From Candidatus Binatia bacterium (GTDB taxonomy: Bacteria; Desulfobacterota; Binatia; UBA12015), in the NCBI GenBank assembly GCA_029243485.1, contig JAQWRY010000071.1:20420-84419 (forward strand): a DNA stretch of 64,000 nucleotides. Direction: 5' to 3'. Shown one piece after another: positions 34,998-44,663 of the stretch. The notes under the pieces are model-generated. The model did not search any database. It was not told where the DNA came from and saw only the letters and a list, made by a program, of their open reading frames with translations. Every line of letters starts with the position of its first letter. Position 1 is the first letter of the stretch. Both the position numbers and the translations under genes were made by a program.

Positions 34998-37243
34998 GCC
35001 TGCGGGCGGTCTTGGGTAGGCCGGTCTCGGGTCGGACGCTGCTTGGCGGGCACCGGCGGCGCGGTGGGTGCTCCGGTCGCCGGCTCGATGTCCGCGCTCA
35101 TCGTCGGCGCCAGTTCCGGCGGCGTGAACTCGCGGATCTCCCGACCTTCGAGCACCTGTGCCATGTATTTCGTCCACAGCGGCGCCGCGGCGCCGCCGCC
35201 GGTCACGCGCCTGCCAAGAGGGCGGCTGCCGTCGTATCCAACCCAGACGACTGTCACGAGATCCGGGGTGAAGCCCGCGAACCAGACGTCCTTCGAATCG
35301 TTCGTCGTACCCGTCTTGCCGGCGGCGGGGCGCTCGAGCTTCTTGGCGGCTCGGCCGGTTCCCTCCTGGACGACCGTCGTGAGCATGTCGGTCATGGTGC
35401 GCGCCGTCTCGGGCTGCATCACGGGCAGGAATCGCGCGTGCGCGCCCGGGAAGTCGATGGGGTTGCCGTCGGAATCGGTGATGCCGGTGATGAAGATCGG
35501 TTCGAACCGGCGGCCTTCGGTCGCGAACACGCCGTAGGCGCGAGCCAACTCGAGAGGCGTGACCTCACTACTTCCCAGGACGATCGACGCGTGCCGCGCG
35601 AAGCGCGCCTGGAAGCCGAAGATGTCGAGGTAGTCGCGCAGCGGGTCGATTCCGAGATTCCCGACGAGGCGCACGGTCACCGAGTTCAGTGACTTCGCGA
35701 GCGCCTTCCGGAGCGGCACGGCGCCGTAGTATTTGTCGCCGAAGTTCCTCGGGCTCCAGAGGCCGCGCGCGCCGTTGGGGAGCGAGATCGGTGCGTCCAT
35801 GAATATCGAGTCGGGGCTGAAGCCTTGGTCGATCGCGGCGGCGAATACGAACGGTTTGAAGATCGAGCCCGGCTGACGCTGGGCGAGAACCGCGCGGTTG
35901 AACTGGCTGCGTGCGTAGTCGACGCCGCCGACCATTGCTTTCACGAGCCCAGTGTCGGGTTCGATCGAGACGAGAGCTCCTTCGACCTGGGGGTCGGGGT
36001 CGAGCGCAAACCGAGCCGTTCCGTCCTCGGCTCGGCCGATCGGATCCACGGCGATTGCGTCTCCAGGACGGAAGAAGCCCGGCTTCAACTTGCCGCGCGC
36101 CGCCACCAGGTTCTCGCTGTCCACGCCCCCCTTTTCCCACGGCGTCTGCAGGCGGAGTCCGGCTTCTTCTCCTTTGGTCACGACGGCAGTCACGATCGCG
36201 TTCTGCGGGTTGCCGAGCGGGTGCGTTCCTCGCTGGCGGTTGAGGTACGCCTCGAACTCGTCCGGTTTGAGGCGGTCGAGGGTGACGCGCAGTCGGTAGC
36301 GGCGCTCGATGTCGCCGAGGCCGGTGTGCAGCGTGCTCACCGCGGCTGCCTGCATCGCGGGGTCCATTGCTGTGTGCACGCGCAGTCCGCGACTCGTGAA
36401 GTTCGCGCCGAAGTGCGCCTCGAGAAGCCGGCGCACGTGTTCGACGTACCAGGGCGCGATTGAGTACGTACCGATTCGGTAGCCGTCGAAGGTAGAGGGC
36501 TCCGCCGTCGCCTCGCGGAACTCCTCGGGGGTGATCAGGTCTTCATCGAGCATGCGTCGCAATACGTAGCGTTGGCGCTCGATAGCCCTCTCGGGGTTGG
36601 TCTGCGGGTTGTAACGACTCGGCGCTTTCGCGAGCCCGGCGAGGAGCGCGGACTGCGCGATTGTCAGGTCCTGCACTCCGACACCGAAGTAGGTCTCGGA
36701 GGCCGCGACGATGCCGTAGGAGCCGGCACCGAAGTAGATCTCGTTTAGGTAGAGCTCGAGGATCTTTTCCTTGCGCAGTTTGGACTCCAACTGCGTCGCG
36801 AGAATGATCTCTTTGAGTTTCCGCTCGTAGCTGCGCTCCGGCGAGAGCAGGAGCTGCTTCACCACCTGTTGCGTGATCGTGCTTGCTCCCTGAACGATCG
36901 TGTCGCGTTGCCAGTTGGCGAGGAACGCGCGCACCATGGCCTGGAAGTCGACGCCGCGATGCGCGTGGAACTCGGTGTCTTCCGCGGCGAGGAACGCGTC
37001 CTTCACATGGCGCGGGACCTCGAAGATCGACACGGGGTAGCGTCGTTCCTCGAAGAACTCGCCGATGAGGCTGCCGTCGGCGGCGTAGACCAGGGTCGCC
37101 GCCGGAGGTCGGTACCGCAGAAGCTCTTCCACGGGGGGAAGGTCCTGCGAGAGTTCTCTCCAGAGTACGAAGGCGACGAGCCCGGCCGCGACGACGGTGA
37201 GCGTCACGGTCCAGAAGAAGAAGCGGAAGATCCGTCTCAGCAC
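34979..37243 (-). CDS. mrcA: class A penicillin-binding protein (PBP1A type)
   Basis: A 754-residue bifunctional peptidoglycan synthase. One N-terminal anchor (FFFWTVTLTVVAAGLVAFVL) is followed by the GT51 glycosyltransferase (AAEDTEFHAHRGVDFQAMVR, GASTITQQVVKQLLLSPERS, RKEKILELYLNEIYFGAGSY). The transpeptidase has the SxxK motif QPGSIFKPFVFAAAID, SLNS as SxN, and AGKTGTTNDSKDVWFAG as KTG. An OB-like insert lies between the domains. A Pro-rich C-terminal tail (AKQRPTRDRPTQDRPQAYPP) is extra. It sits 16 bases after the DUF748 protein gene upstream on the same strand, suggesting a shared transcript for envelope building. Confidence 0.95.
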   Translation of the reverse strand: MLRRIFRFFFWTVTLTVVAAGLVAFVLWRELSQDLPPVEELLRYRPPAATLVYAADGSLIGEFFEERRYPVSIFEVPRHVKDAFLAAEDTEFHAHRGVDFQAMVRAFLANWQRDTIVQGASTITQQVVKQLLLSPERSYERKLKEIILATQLESKLRKEKILELYLNEIYFGAGSYGIVAASETYFGVGVQDLTIAQSALLAGLAKAPSRYNPQTNPERAIERQRYVLRRMLDEDLITPEEFREATAEPSTFDGYRIGTYSIAPWYVEHVRRLLEAHFGANFTSRGLRVHTAMDPAMQAAAVSTLHTGLGDIERRYRLRVTLDRLKPDEFEAYLNRQRGTHPLGNPQNAIVTAVVTKGEEAGLRLQTPWEKGGVDSENLVAARGKLKPGFFRPGDAIAVDPIGRAEDGTARFALDPDPQVEGALVSIEPDTGLVKAMVGGVDYARSQFNRAVLAQRQPGSIFKPFVFAAAIDQGFSPDSIFMDAPISLPNGARGLWSPRNFGDKYYGAVPLRKALAKSLNSVTVRLVGNLGIDPLRDYLDIFGFQARFARHASIVLGSSEVTPLELARAYGVFATEGRRFEPIFITGITDSDGNPIDFPGAHARFLPVMQPETARTMTDMLTTVVQEGTGRAAKKLERPAAGKTGTTNDSKDVWFAGFTPDLVTVVWVGYDGSRPLGRRVTGGGAAAPLWTKYMAQVLEGREIREFTPPELAPTMSADIEPATGAPTAPPVPAKQRPTRDRPTQDRPQAYPPTA

Positions 37244-37259
37244 GGGTGGGGCCTCTGGC

Positions 37260-40200
37260 TCATACGTCGTCGTCCGGTGCAGGCAAGCTTCGTGTCACGG
37301 TCGGTCGGGCCGGAGCCCGCACAGTGACGAGAACTGCGGCGAGCGTCGTCCGTCCGTCGCCCGTGACTTCGCGACGGGCGAGTCGGCCGTACGGGATGCC
37401 TTCTTGCAAAAACAGCTTCTCGATTGCGGAGAGCCGACGGCCGGCCAAGGCGCGTATGTCGCGCGGACTGGCGGGCGGTTGCTGCGAGAGCAGCTCCTGT
37501 AGGACTTCCTCCTCGTAGGACTCGAGGTACCAGGATTTCCCTCCTACCCGTGCTTGGAGCGCGCGCCGGATCCGCTCTTTCTCGTCGGTGGCGCCGAGCA
37601 GGCGCAGGGCGCCCATCAACCCACCCCGTTCGTCCAGACTCGTGAGCACGGCTCGTTCGCGGAACCAGCGGAGGTCCTGAAGCGACATGGGTGCGGCGAG
37701 TTCTATGCGCAGCCGAGGCTGCGACGCGACGAGTCGCGCGATCGACCGGAGTCGGGATCGCGATACCGGCTTGAGGTCACTCTGGCCCGGCGCGAAGCCC
37801 ACCGTCGTCGGGGTCAATGCACCGCCGGAGCTCGGCGCCTGGTGCGCGCCCTGAATCGCGTCGTAGACCGCGACGTCAAACTGCTCTTCGAGATTGGCGA
37901 GGCTGGGGACGCGGATGCGGACGTCGCCGTTCTGATCGCGCAGAAGTCGGAACGCCGAAGCGAGGGGCATTCCGAGCTTGTCGTGGGGAACGGTCGCCTC
38001 GGTCCACCGATCGACGTCGGGTTGGTTCAGTACGAGCAGAGTGTCGGCCGTCCAGCCGTCGGGCTCGTGTCGGAGTTCCGACACGAAGGAACCCATCCCA
38101 CCGCTGAAACGGTAGGGCACGCCGAGCCGCTCCAGGTAGGGCCCGGCGAGGTACAACGGGATCTCCTCACCGGCGACTTCGAGGCCGTTCCATTCGGTCG
38201 CTTCGTTGCCCCGGATCTCCAGGAGGCCCAGGTCGGCTCCGTAGCCTTGCAGGAAGAGTTCCTGCGCCTCGAACGGAGACGGTTCCAACTCGGTGGCGGT
38301 GCCACTGATCTCATCCACATCGATCACGAGCGGCGGCTCCGCGGATTCATCGGTGAGGCGTATGTGGCCGGAAACGACGGCGAGGCGCCCGATCGTGACG
38401 GGGCGGAGGAGCTCGGAGAGTGGGACGGGCGACGGCCGCGTCGCGGCGTTCCCGGCTGCGGCGAGCGCACCTGCGTCGGCATTCGTGTCCGCGGATGCCT
38501 CGAGTTTTTCCTCTTCCGGCGCTCCGAGCGACGGGAGGACCCAGCCGTCTTCATCGCGCGCGACGTGGAGATACGGTCGGGTCAGCGTCGCGTCGAAGTG
38601 CCAGAGGCGCTCCGGCTGTGGGCCGCGCGTGCGCTTCTCGGGAGCCGGTGTGTTCACGGCAATGTCGATCCGCGCCGCGCCGAGTGCGAAGGTCTCGAGA
38701 AGGTCGACCTCCTCTTCGCCCGGCAGGCCGAGTCGCGGGCCGATCGCGTTCTGGAATTCCGATCGAACGGGAACTGCCGGAGCGACGGGGGCCGGGGCTC
38801 CGGCCTCGTGTGCTCCGGTTGCCGTCTCCGGTTTTGGTGGCGGCTCCGGAGGGCGGCCGACGACCGACGGGCCGATCACGGAGATGATCCCGTTCAGTCC
38901 GAAGCCGGCGGAGCCCGGTTCGAGAAGCACGTCGACGTTCGCGGAGATGCGTCCGCTTCGGATGAGATTCGCGCCGTTGAGACCGACTTCGTGTGCGAAC
39001 GCGGGGAGGTCGACCTCCTTCGCCGACAGTTGGCCCTCGAGGCGCGGCTCCTCGTAGGAGGTGCGCACGGAGCCGACGAACTCGGCGCTCCCGAGTCCGT
39101 GCCGGAAGGTAGCATGCACCGGCGACCAGTGGGAGCGCGGGCCTAGGTTCTCACCGCGGATCGTTGCGACGACGTCGAACTCTTCGTCGGCCGGCCCCGG
39201 AACCCGCAGCTGTGCGCCCGTTGCGTCGAAGCGATCGACGGACCAACGCCATGCCGGAACCGTGGGGGCGTTCTTTCGTCCGCGCAGGGTCCGGCCGCGG
39301 CGTTCGTCCTTCAACGAGGAGAGTATCGTGGCGCCGAGCTGCGATTCCGGCTGCAGTGTTGTTCCCCGTAGGACGAGCGATCGGACGTGCACGCGGCGCC
39401 GCCGAAGATCGAGTGCCGCGATGTCGGCGATGGCGTTGCGGACTTCGGCGGAGGGCTCTTCGGCCCCGGGCAGGTGGATCTTCGCGTCGCGCATGCGCGC
39501 CCACCCGGTGAGCATGTTGCGGTGGTCGGGCTCGAGCACGTACCGCATTTCCGCTTCGAGCCGACCTGACAGAGAGTCGTTGTCGATTTGCGGGAGATGC
39601 TGGAGGACGCGGTCGACGGGGACATCCGAAGCGCGGACGTCGGCCATCACGGCAAGTCCATCGTCGCGCAGAGAGTAGTGGCCTTCGGCGCGAAGGTTGC
39701 CGCCTTCGAAGCTGGCGTCGAGCTTCAAGTTCTTGGCGGCGCCCAACTGGCTCGTCCGCCGGCGCATGGCGGTGACTTCCGCTTCGTGCACGGAGATTGT
39801 CAGAGGCTCGGTCCCAGTGCTGAGTGAGCGCAGTTTCAGGGTGCTGTCCCGCAGAGCGACCCGGTCCACTTGCACCGTCCATCCGTCGGGAAGGGTCTTC
39901 GGCCTCGCGGGCGCGCCGAGCGTTTCGAGACTCGGCACGAGATTGGGCGCCTCGTCCAGTGTGATCACTGCGCCCTCGAGCGTGAACTCGCGGACCTGGA
40001 GACGCTTGTGTACCAGAGGGAACCACTGCAGGTCGATGCGGGCGCGCTCGGCGACGATCGGAGGGCCTAGGGCGTTCCCTTCCGAGGGAAGGCGGGTGAC
40101 GAGGCCTTCGAGGGTGATGACGGCGTCGATCGGGTCGAAGCCGACGCGGACGACTTTCACGGGGGAGCCAAGAGTGCGCGACAGCCACGATTGCGCCGCG

Positions 40201-40343
40201 GGGCGCACGCTATACGACGCGATCCAGTAGCCGGCGGTGACCAAAAGCCCGAGGATGAGCCAGCGCACCACGTGAATGCGCCGGGGGCGTCGGCGAGCCT
40301 CGGAAGGCACCGGTTCCGGCGCGGCCGCCTCGTCGTCGTGCAT
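37260..40343 (-). CDS. second giant AsmA-like/DUF748 protein with OmpA-like C-terminus
   Basis: A 1027-residue paralogue of the 28755-32237 protein. It has one membrane anchor (VVRWLILGLLVTAGYWIASY), the DUF748-like opening SPVKVVRVGFDPIDAVITLE, many beta-strand repeats, Pro/Ala linkers, and a C-terminal domain (VGFAPGQSDLKPVSRSRLRS, LRIELAAPMSLQDLRWFRER) that lines up with the OmpA-like end of the other. The ATG at 40343 precedes a charged N-terminus; the longer ORF upstream is not needed. It lies just before the PBP1A gene, so a periplasmic scaffold that also touches peptidoglycan is plausible. Confidence 0.8.
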   Translation of the reverse strand: MHDDEAAAPEPVPSEARRRPRRIHVVRWLILGLLVTAGYWIASYSVRPAAQSWLSRTLGSPVKVVRVGFDPIDAVITLEGLVTRLPSEGNALGPPIVAERARIDLQWFPLVHKRLQVREFTLEGAVITLDEAPNLVPSLETLGAPARPKTLPDGWTVQVDRVALRDSTLKLRSLSTGTEPLTISVHEAEVTAMRRRTSQLGAAKNLKLDASFEGGNLRAEGHYSLRDDGLAVMADVRASDVPVDRVLQHLPQIDNDSLSGRLEAEMRYVLEPDHRNMLTGWARMRDAKIHLPGAEEPSAEVRNAIADIAALDLRRRRVHVRSLVLRGTTLQPESQLGATILSSLKDERRGRTLRGRKNAPTVPAWRWSVDRFDATGAQLRVPGPADEEFDVVATIRGENLGPRSHWSPVHATFRHGLGSAEFVGSVRTSYEEPRLEGQLSAKEVDLPAFAHEVGLNGANLIRSGRISANVDVLLEPGSAGFGLNGIISVIGPSVVGRPPEPPPKPETATGAHEAGAPAPVAPAVPVRSEFQNAIGPRLGLPGEEEVDLLETFALGAARIDIAVNTPAPEKRTRGPQPERLWHFDATLTRPYLHVARDEDGWVLPSLGAPEEEKLEASADTNADAGALAAAGNAATRPSPVPLSELLRPVTIGRLAVVSGHIRLTDESAEPPLVIDVDEISGTATELEPSPFEAQELFLQGYGADLGLLEIRGNEATEWNGLEVAGEEIPLYLAGPYLERLGVPYRFSGGMGSFVSELRHEPDGWTADTLLVLNQPDVDRWTEATVPHDKLGMPLASAFRLLRDQNGDVRIRVPSLANLEEQFDVAVYDAIQGAHQAPSSGGALTPTTVGFAPGQSDLKPVSRSRLRSIARLVASQPRLRIELAAPMSLQDLRWFRERAVLTSLDERGGLMGALRLLGATDEKERIRRALQARVGGKSWYLESYEEEVLQELLSQQPPASPRDIRALAGRRLSAIEKLFLQEGIPYGRLARREVTGDGRTTLAAVLVTVRAPARPTVTRSLPAPDDDV

Positions 40344-40484
40344 GGTCAACTGAACCGTTCCTGATCCGGGGTGTCGAGTCCAGAATTGTCCGCGGACCCC
40401 TGGCACGTCAACCGATAGGCGGTAGCCTCGGAGCCCTTCCAGGCGGGGCGCGGGTCGCCCGCCGCAGTCTGCAAGGCTACATCC

Positions 40485-41753
40485 ATGCATATGTCGGATG
40501 ACCGCTATGATTTCACTCTCTTCGGCGCCACTGGATTTACGGGTAGAGAGGCGCTCCGGTACCTGGTCGAGAAGCCGCCCGCGGCGCTCGGGCGGTGGGC
40601 TATCGCGGGGCGGGATCGCCGGAAGCTGGAAGCGCTACTGCGTGACGTCGCGCCGGGACGCGAGGACATCGCGATCGTCGTCGCGGACAGCACCGATCCG
40701 GAGTCCGTCGATGCGCTCGTCGCAGGAACCCGCGCTCTCATCCACCTTGCGGGACCGTACGCACGATACGGCGAACTCTACATTCGGGCCTGCGTCGACC
40801 ACGGAACGCACTACGTAGATCTCACGGGTGAGATCCCATGGGTGCGGCGAATGGTAGACGCCTACCACGAGCGCGCCGCCGAACGTCGCGTGAAGCTCGT
40901 GTTCACTGCCGGATACGAGGCGCTTCCGTTCGATCTCGTGACGCTGCTCGCGGCACAGACGATGCGCGAGCGACATCAGGTCGGATGTCGACGCGTCGAC
41001 ATCGTGGCGCACGCGACGGTGCCGTCGGGAACGGGAGCCGGTGACATGCTGAGCGGTGGGACCGTGAACACGCTACGCGAGGCCCTCCGCGAGGGGCCGG
41101 AAGAAGGTGCGGACGACCCGGCGGCGCTCATCGCAGGCGACGCGGAAGCGACGGCGGTGCGCGACCGCAGTCCGATCGTCGTCGCGCCTTGGCACGACGA
41201 CGAGCTCGGCGGGTACATCGGGCCGGTCTTTCCCGCGCCGTTCATCAATCCTCCGATCGTCCTGCGGAGTGCCGCGTTGTTCGCGGAAGCGGGGGCGCCG
41301 TACGGAGACGAATTCGCCTATCGCGAGGGAACGCTCGTCGGTCCCTCGGCGGGGCATCGCGTCGCGGCCGAGATGCTGTGTCTCGCCATCCGGGGCATGT
41401 CGGGGGTGCTCGCCGGAGGCAACTGGCTGCGCCAGGGGGTCCTCGGAGTTCTCGACCGTGTCGGGCCGAAATCGGGCGAGGGCCCGAGCGAAAAAGCCTT
41501 GGCGGAGACGGACTACGGCCTCCGTGCGCGAGGTCTCGGCCCGGCGGGGGAAGAGGTGTTCGTCTCCCTGCGGGCGAAGGGACACCCGGGGTATCGCTCG
41601 ACGGCGCGGATGATCGCCGAGGCGGGGCTCGCCCTGGCGTTCGACCAAGAGCAGCTGCCGGAGATCTACGGCGCGGTCACTCCGGCGACCGGCGTGGGCG
41701 TCGCGGTCCTCGGCCGGCTGCGCGATGCGGGAGTCGAGTTCGAGGTCGAATGA
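40485..41753 (+). CDS. saccharopine dehydrogenase-like/trans-acting enoyl reductase family protein
   Basis: A 422-residue oxidoreductase with an N-terminal Rossmann motif (FTLFGATGFTGREALRYLVE), then TRALIHLAGPYARYGELYIR, ACVDHGTHYVDLTGEIPWVR and ERRVKLVFTAGYEALPFDLV. These blocks are shared by mycobacterial trans-acting enoyl reductases and eukaryotic saccharopine dehydrogenase-like proteins. The cofactor is probably NADPH; the substrate is perhaps a lipid-linked or polyketide enoyl group. Divergent from the DUF748 gene across 141 bases. Confidence 0.85.
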   Translation: MHMSDDRYDFTLFGATGFTGREALRYLVEKPPAALGRWAIAGRDRRKLEALLRDVAPGREDIAIVVADSTDPESVDALVAGTRALIHLAGPYARYGELYIRACVDHGTHYVDLTGEIPWVRRMVDAYHERAAERRVKLVFTAGYEALPFDLVTLLAAQTMRERHQVGCRRVDIVAHATVPSGTGAGDMLSGGTVNTLREALREGPEEGADDPAALIAGDAEATAVRDRSPIVVAPWHDDELGGYIGPVFPAPFINPPIVLRSAALFAEAGAPYGDEFAYREGTLVGPSAGHRVAAEMLCLAIRGMSGVLAGGNWLRQGVLGVLDRVGPKSGEGPSEKALAETDYGLRARGLGPAGEEVFVSLRAKGHPGYRSTARMIAEAGLALAFDQEQLPEIYGAVTPATGVGVAVLGRLRDAGVEFEVE

Positions 41754-41792
41754 CGTCACTCGTGGCGACGCGGCGCGCCTCGCGACGTCGCC

Positions 41793-42872
41793 TCACTTGA
41801 GCTTGGGTTCGATGAGGCCGAGGTCGATCAGGGTTCGACCGGTCTCGCGCAGCGTGTCTTCGATGGGATGGGTTTTTAGACCGAGGTTCGTGCGTGCCTT
41901 GTCGCAGTGCGCGCGCGGCGCGTCGTAGACCTTCCCGTACTTCTCGATCATCTTCGCCATGGCTGCAGGCGCGCCTCCCACATCGATCTGTGGGAATGAC
42001 TTCGCGAGATGCGCCTGGAGACGGTTGCAGTCGATCTCGCCGGACTCGTCGGTTGCCGAGAGCTGGTAGCGGTCGCCGTTGCGACACGCGTCGCTTTCGA
42101 TGGCGAGCACGTGAGCTTCTGCAACGTCGCGCACGTCGACTACGTTCCAGAGATGCTGCCAGCCGCGCTCGCAATCCTTGCCGCGCAGCATGCGACCGAG
42201 GAACCACTGCCAGGAGAACACGAGGTCGTGCGCCTTGCCGAGAAGCGGACCGAGAACGACGATCGGATTGATCGATACGGACTCGAACCGCCCGTCCTCT
42301 TCGGCGATGCGGTAGACGATGCGCTCGGTCTCCACCTTCGCCATCGCGTAGCCGGTCTCGCCCTTGTCGTTCAGGTTCTCGAGGCTCCAGTTGGGGTCGT
42401 TCTCGCGATTGTCTGACGCCCAGTCCGCCTCGGTGTACTGATAGCCCGGCGGCCTGGGGTTCATGATCGCGGCGAACGAGCTCGTGTAGACGAAGCGCTT
42501 GAGGTCGGTTTTTCGGGCCGACCGCATGACGTTTTTGGTGCCGTTGACGGCGCCGTCGTACACCTGCTGCGGATTGTTTGCGCCGCCGTAAGCCATCGCG
42601 GTGCCCACGTGGAGGATGGCGGAGCACCCGGAGAAGGGCTCGTCGTAGCTGCTCTCTTCGAGGAGGTTCGCCTTGTGGAGAGCGACGCGGCCCGGATGCC
42701 CCGCGTCGTTCATAGCGAGAACGTGGTCCGCTTTCTCGGGATTGGTCGGATCCGTGATGCAGGCGCGGACTTGGTAGCCGCGCCGGAGAAGCGTCGCGAC
42801 GACGTGGGAGCCGATGAAGCCGGAGGCGCCGGTGACGGCGACCGGGCCATCGTTCGGGGAGACCGAGGGCAT
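41793..42872 (-). CDS. NAD(P)-dependent epimerase/dehydratase (extended SDR, dihydroflavonol-reductase-like)
   Basis: A 359-residue extended SDR: VAVTGASGFIGSHVVATLLR at the N-terminus, CSAILHVGTAMAYGG, RFVYTSSFAAIMNP and the catalytic YAMAK, then SINPIVVLGPLLG and VVDVRDVAEAHVLAIES. It resembles dihydroflavonol 4-reductase and cinnamoyl-CoA reductase relatives. Substrate unknown. It follows the P450 gene by 60 bases on the same strand, so the two may act on the same compound. Confidence 0.88.
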   Translation of the reverse strand: MPSVSPNDGPVAVTGASGFIGSHVVATLLRRGYQVRACITDPTNPEKADHVLAMNDAGHPGRVALHKANLLEESSYDEPFSGCSAILHVGTAMAYGGANNPQQVYDGAVNGTKNVMRSARKTDLKRFVYTSSFAAIMNPRPPGYQYTEADWASDNRENDPNWSLENLNDKGETGYAMAKVETERIVYRIAEEDGRFESVSINPIVVLGPLLGKAHDLVFSWQWFLGRMLRGKDCERGWQHLWNVVDVRDVAEAHVLAIESDACRNGDRYQLSATDESGEIDCNRLQAHLAKSFPQIDVGGAPAAMAKMIEKYGKVYDAPRAHCDKARTNLGLKTHPIEDTLRETGRTLIDLGLIEPKLK

Positions 42873-42932
42873 GTTCGTTCCTTTCGTTCTATCCGCGCAG
42901 AATCGGTGGAATTGTCGCGACGTCGTGCTGCG

Positions 42933-44177
42933 CTAGCCCAAGGCGACCGGAAGGCTCTCGTAGCGATGCCATCCGGGGAGGGCTTGCAGGCGAAGCCGGC
43001 CGGGATCTACCGCGAGGCGAAGGTTCGGGTTGCGCTCGAGCAGGTTTCGGAGCGCGATCTGGGTCTCGAGGCGGGCGAGCTGGGCGCCGAGGCAGAAGTG
43101 GGTGCCGTGTCCGAAGCCGAGATGGTGGTTGGGGTCGCGCGCGATGTCGAAAGTCTGGGGGTCGTCGAACGCGTCCGGGTCGTGGTTGGCGGCGGCGTAC
43201 ACCGGCAGGACACCGGTCCCCTTCTTGATCGTCACGCCGTGCCACGTGACGTCCTCCGCGGCATAGGTGGGTTTGGAGCTGTGCACCGGGCCGCGAAAAC
43301 GCTGGATCTCCTCTACGGCTGTGCCCATCAGGCTGGGGTCGGCACGAAGTCGCTCCAGCTGATCGGGATGCTGTAGAAGCGTGAGCACCGCGTTCGTGAT
43401 CAGGTGCGACGTCGTCTCGTATCCGGCGATGATGAGGAGCAAGCACATCGCGACGAGTTCATCTTCGGTCAGTCGGTCGCCTTCCTCCTCGGCGTGAATC
43501 AGGCTCGTGAGGATGTCGTCCTGCGGGTCGGAGCGTTTGCGCTCGATCATCTCGCGCGTGAACCCGATCGTCCGCGGCATGTCCCAGATCATCGTGCGCA
43601 GAACGCGCCATCCCGTGAGTCCGTCCGACAGCGCCTTCATGGTGTCTCGGAATCTCGGCATGTCGTCTTCGGGGACGCCGAGAAGGCCGCGGATCACCGT
43701 GATTGGGATGGGCAGGGCGTAGGCCTGCATGAGATCGACTTCGCCCTGCTTCTCGGCAGCGTCGAGGAGTTCATGCGTGAGTGCATCGATCTGACCTTCG
43801 ATTCGGGAGATCGCCCCGGGCTTGAAGGCCTGATTCACGAGAGTGCGGAGGCGCCGGTGCTCGGGGGCGTCCTCGGTGATCATGCTCTGTGCGACGAGTT
43901 GGATCGATTTGGGCAGAGGAACCGGGAACCGACTTCCACCCGTGGCGTTCGTGCGGTTGCGAAAGAAACGCGGATCCTTCGTGAGTTGCACGCAGTCCTC
44001 GTACCGCGACAGCAGATGGAATCGGACGACGCTGATCCGCGCGGGGCAGACCGGTGCGTTCTCTCGGATCCACTCGTAGTGGCGGTACTTGTCGTCGACG
44101 AACTCGCGGCTCGTGAGGTTCAGTGGGAGCTTCACGTCGGTCGGGGCGGTGTGCTCCGCTGTAGCGGTGGCGGCCAT
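42933..44177 (-). CDS. cytochrome P450
   Basis: A 414-residue soluble bacterial P450. The I-helix is LLLIIAGYETTSHLITN with the oxygen-activating acid replaced by E before TT, K-helix AVEEIQRFRGPVHS (ExxR), and the heme-thiolate loop HLGFGHGTHFCLGAQLARLE. ITEDAPEHRRLRTLVNQAF is the C-helix with heme-propionate contacts. Redox partners (ferredoxin, reductase) are not nearby. The downstream SDR suggests hydroxylation followed by oxidation or reduction of a secondary substrate. Confidence 0.95.
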   Translation of the reverse strand: MAATATAEHTAPTDVKLPLNLTSREFVDDKYRHYEWIRENAPVCPARISVVRFHLLSRYEDCVQLTKDPRFFRNRTNATGGSRFPVPLPKSIQLVAQSMITEDAPEHRRLRTLVNQAFKPGAISRIEGQIDALTHELLDAAEKQGEVDLMQAYALPIPITVIRGLLGVPEDDMPRFRDTMKALSDGLTGWRVLRTMIWDMPRTIGFTREMIERKRSDPQDDILTSLIHAEEEGDRLTEDELVAMCLLLIIAGYETTSHLITNAVLTLLQHPDQLERLRADPSLMGTAVEEIQRFRGPVHSSKPTYAAEDVTWHGVTIKKGTGVLPVYAAANHDPDAFDDPQTFDIARDPNHHLGFGHGTHFCLGAQLARLETQIALRNLLERNPNLRLAVDPGRLRLQALPGWHRYESLPVALG

Positions 44178-44228
44178 GAATATCTGATCCCCGACTTGGC
44201 CTCGGAAATCAATCGCTGGCCAAGGTCT

Positions 44229-44462
44229 CTAGGACGCGGGCTCGCTCTCGCAGCGGATGCATCCGAAGAGCCCGCACGAGGGGCCGTCGACCTCGAAGGT
44301 CGAGCAGCCGAACCGTTCGGCGCGGATCTCGCACTCCTCGGGTCGAGCGTTAATCGTGACGAAGCCGTCGCAGCCGTCGTCACCCCCGCCGCAGGCGAGG
44401 CCGGTCGTCGCGAGCCACATCGTCGCGGCAATCGCGGCGAGTCGATTTCGTCGGGAGGGCAT
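44229..44462 (-). CDS. small cysteine-rich lipoprotein
   Basis: A 77-residue protein with a lipoprotein signal (RLAAIAATMWLATTGLAC) followed by GGGDDGC and five further cysteines spaced through CEIRAERFGCSTF and SCGLFGCIRCESEPAS. The mature part is only about 54 residues. There is no good ribosome site, and no homologue is recognised. Disulfide-rich, outer-membrane or inner-membrane lipoprotein by inference. Confidence 0.55.
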   Translation of the reverse strand: MPSRRNRLAAIAATMWLATTGLACGGGDDGCDGFVTINARPEECEIRAERFGCSTFEVDGPSCGLFGCIRCESEPAS

Positions 44463-44663
44463 GGGGGAAGGGTACGTGTCGCAGGACGAGTGAGCGAGCG
44501 CGAACCCGTGGCCCGGTGCTGCCCGCGTTCGCCGTATGCTCTGCGTAGGAGAGCTCCGGTGCCCGGCTGCTTCGACGAACGCTTGATTCGCGCGGCGCGA
44601 AGACAGGGCCTGGCCGCAGTGCCGCTCGCTATCGGCAGCAGCGCGGGATAGTCGACTCGGACG

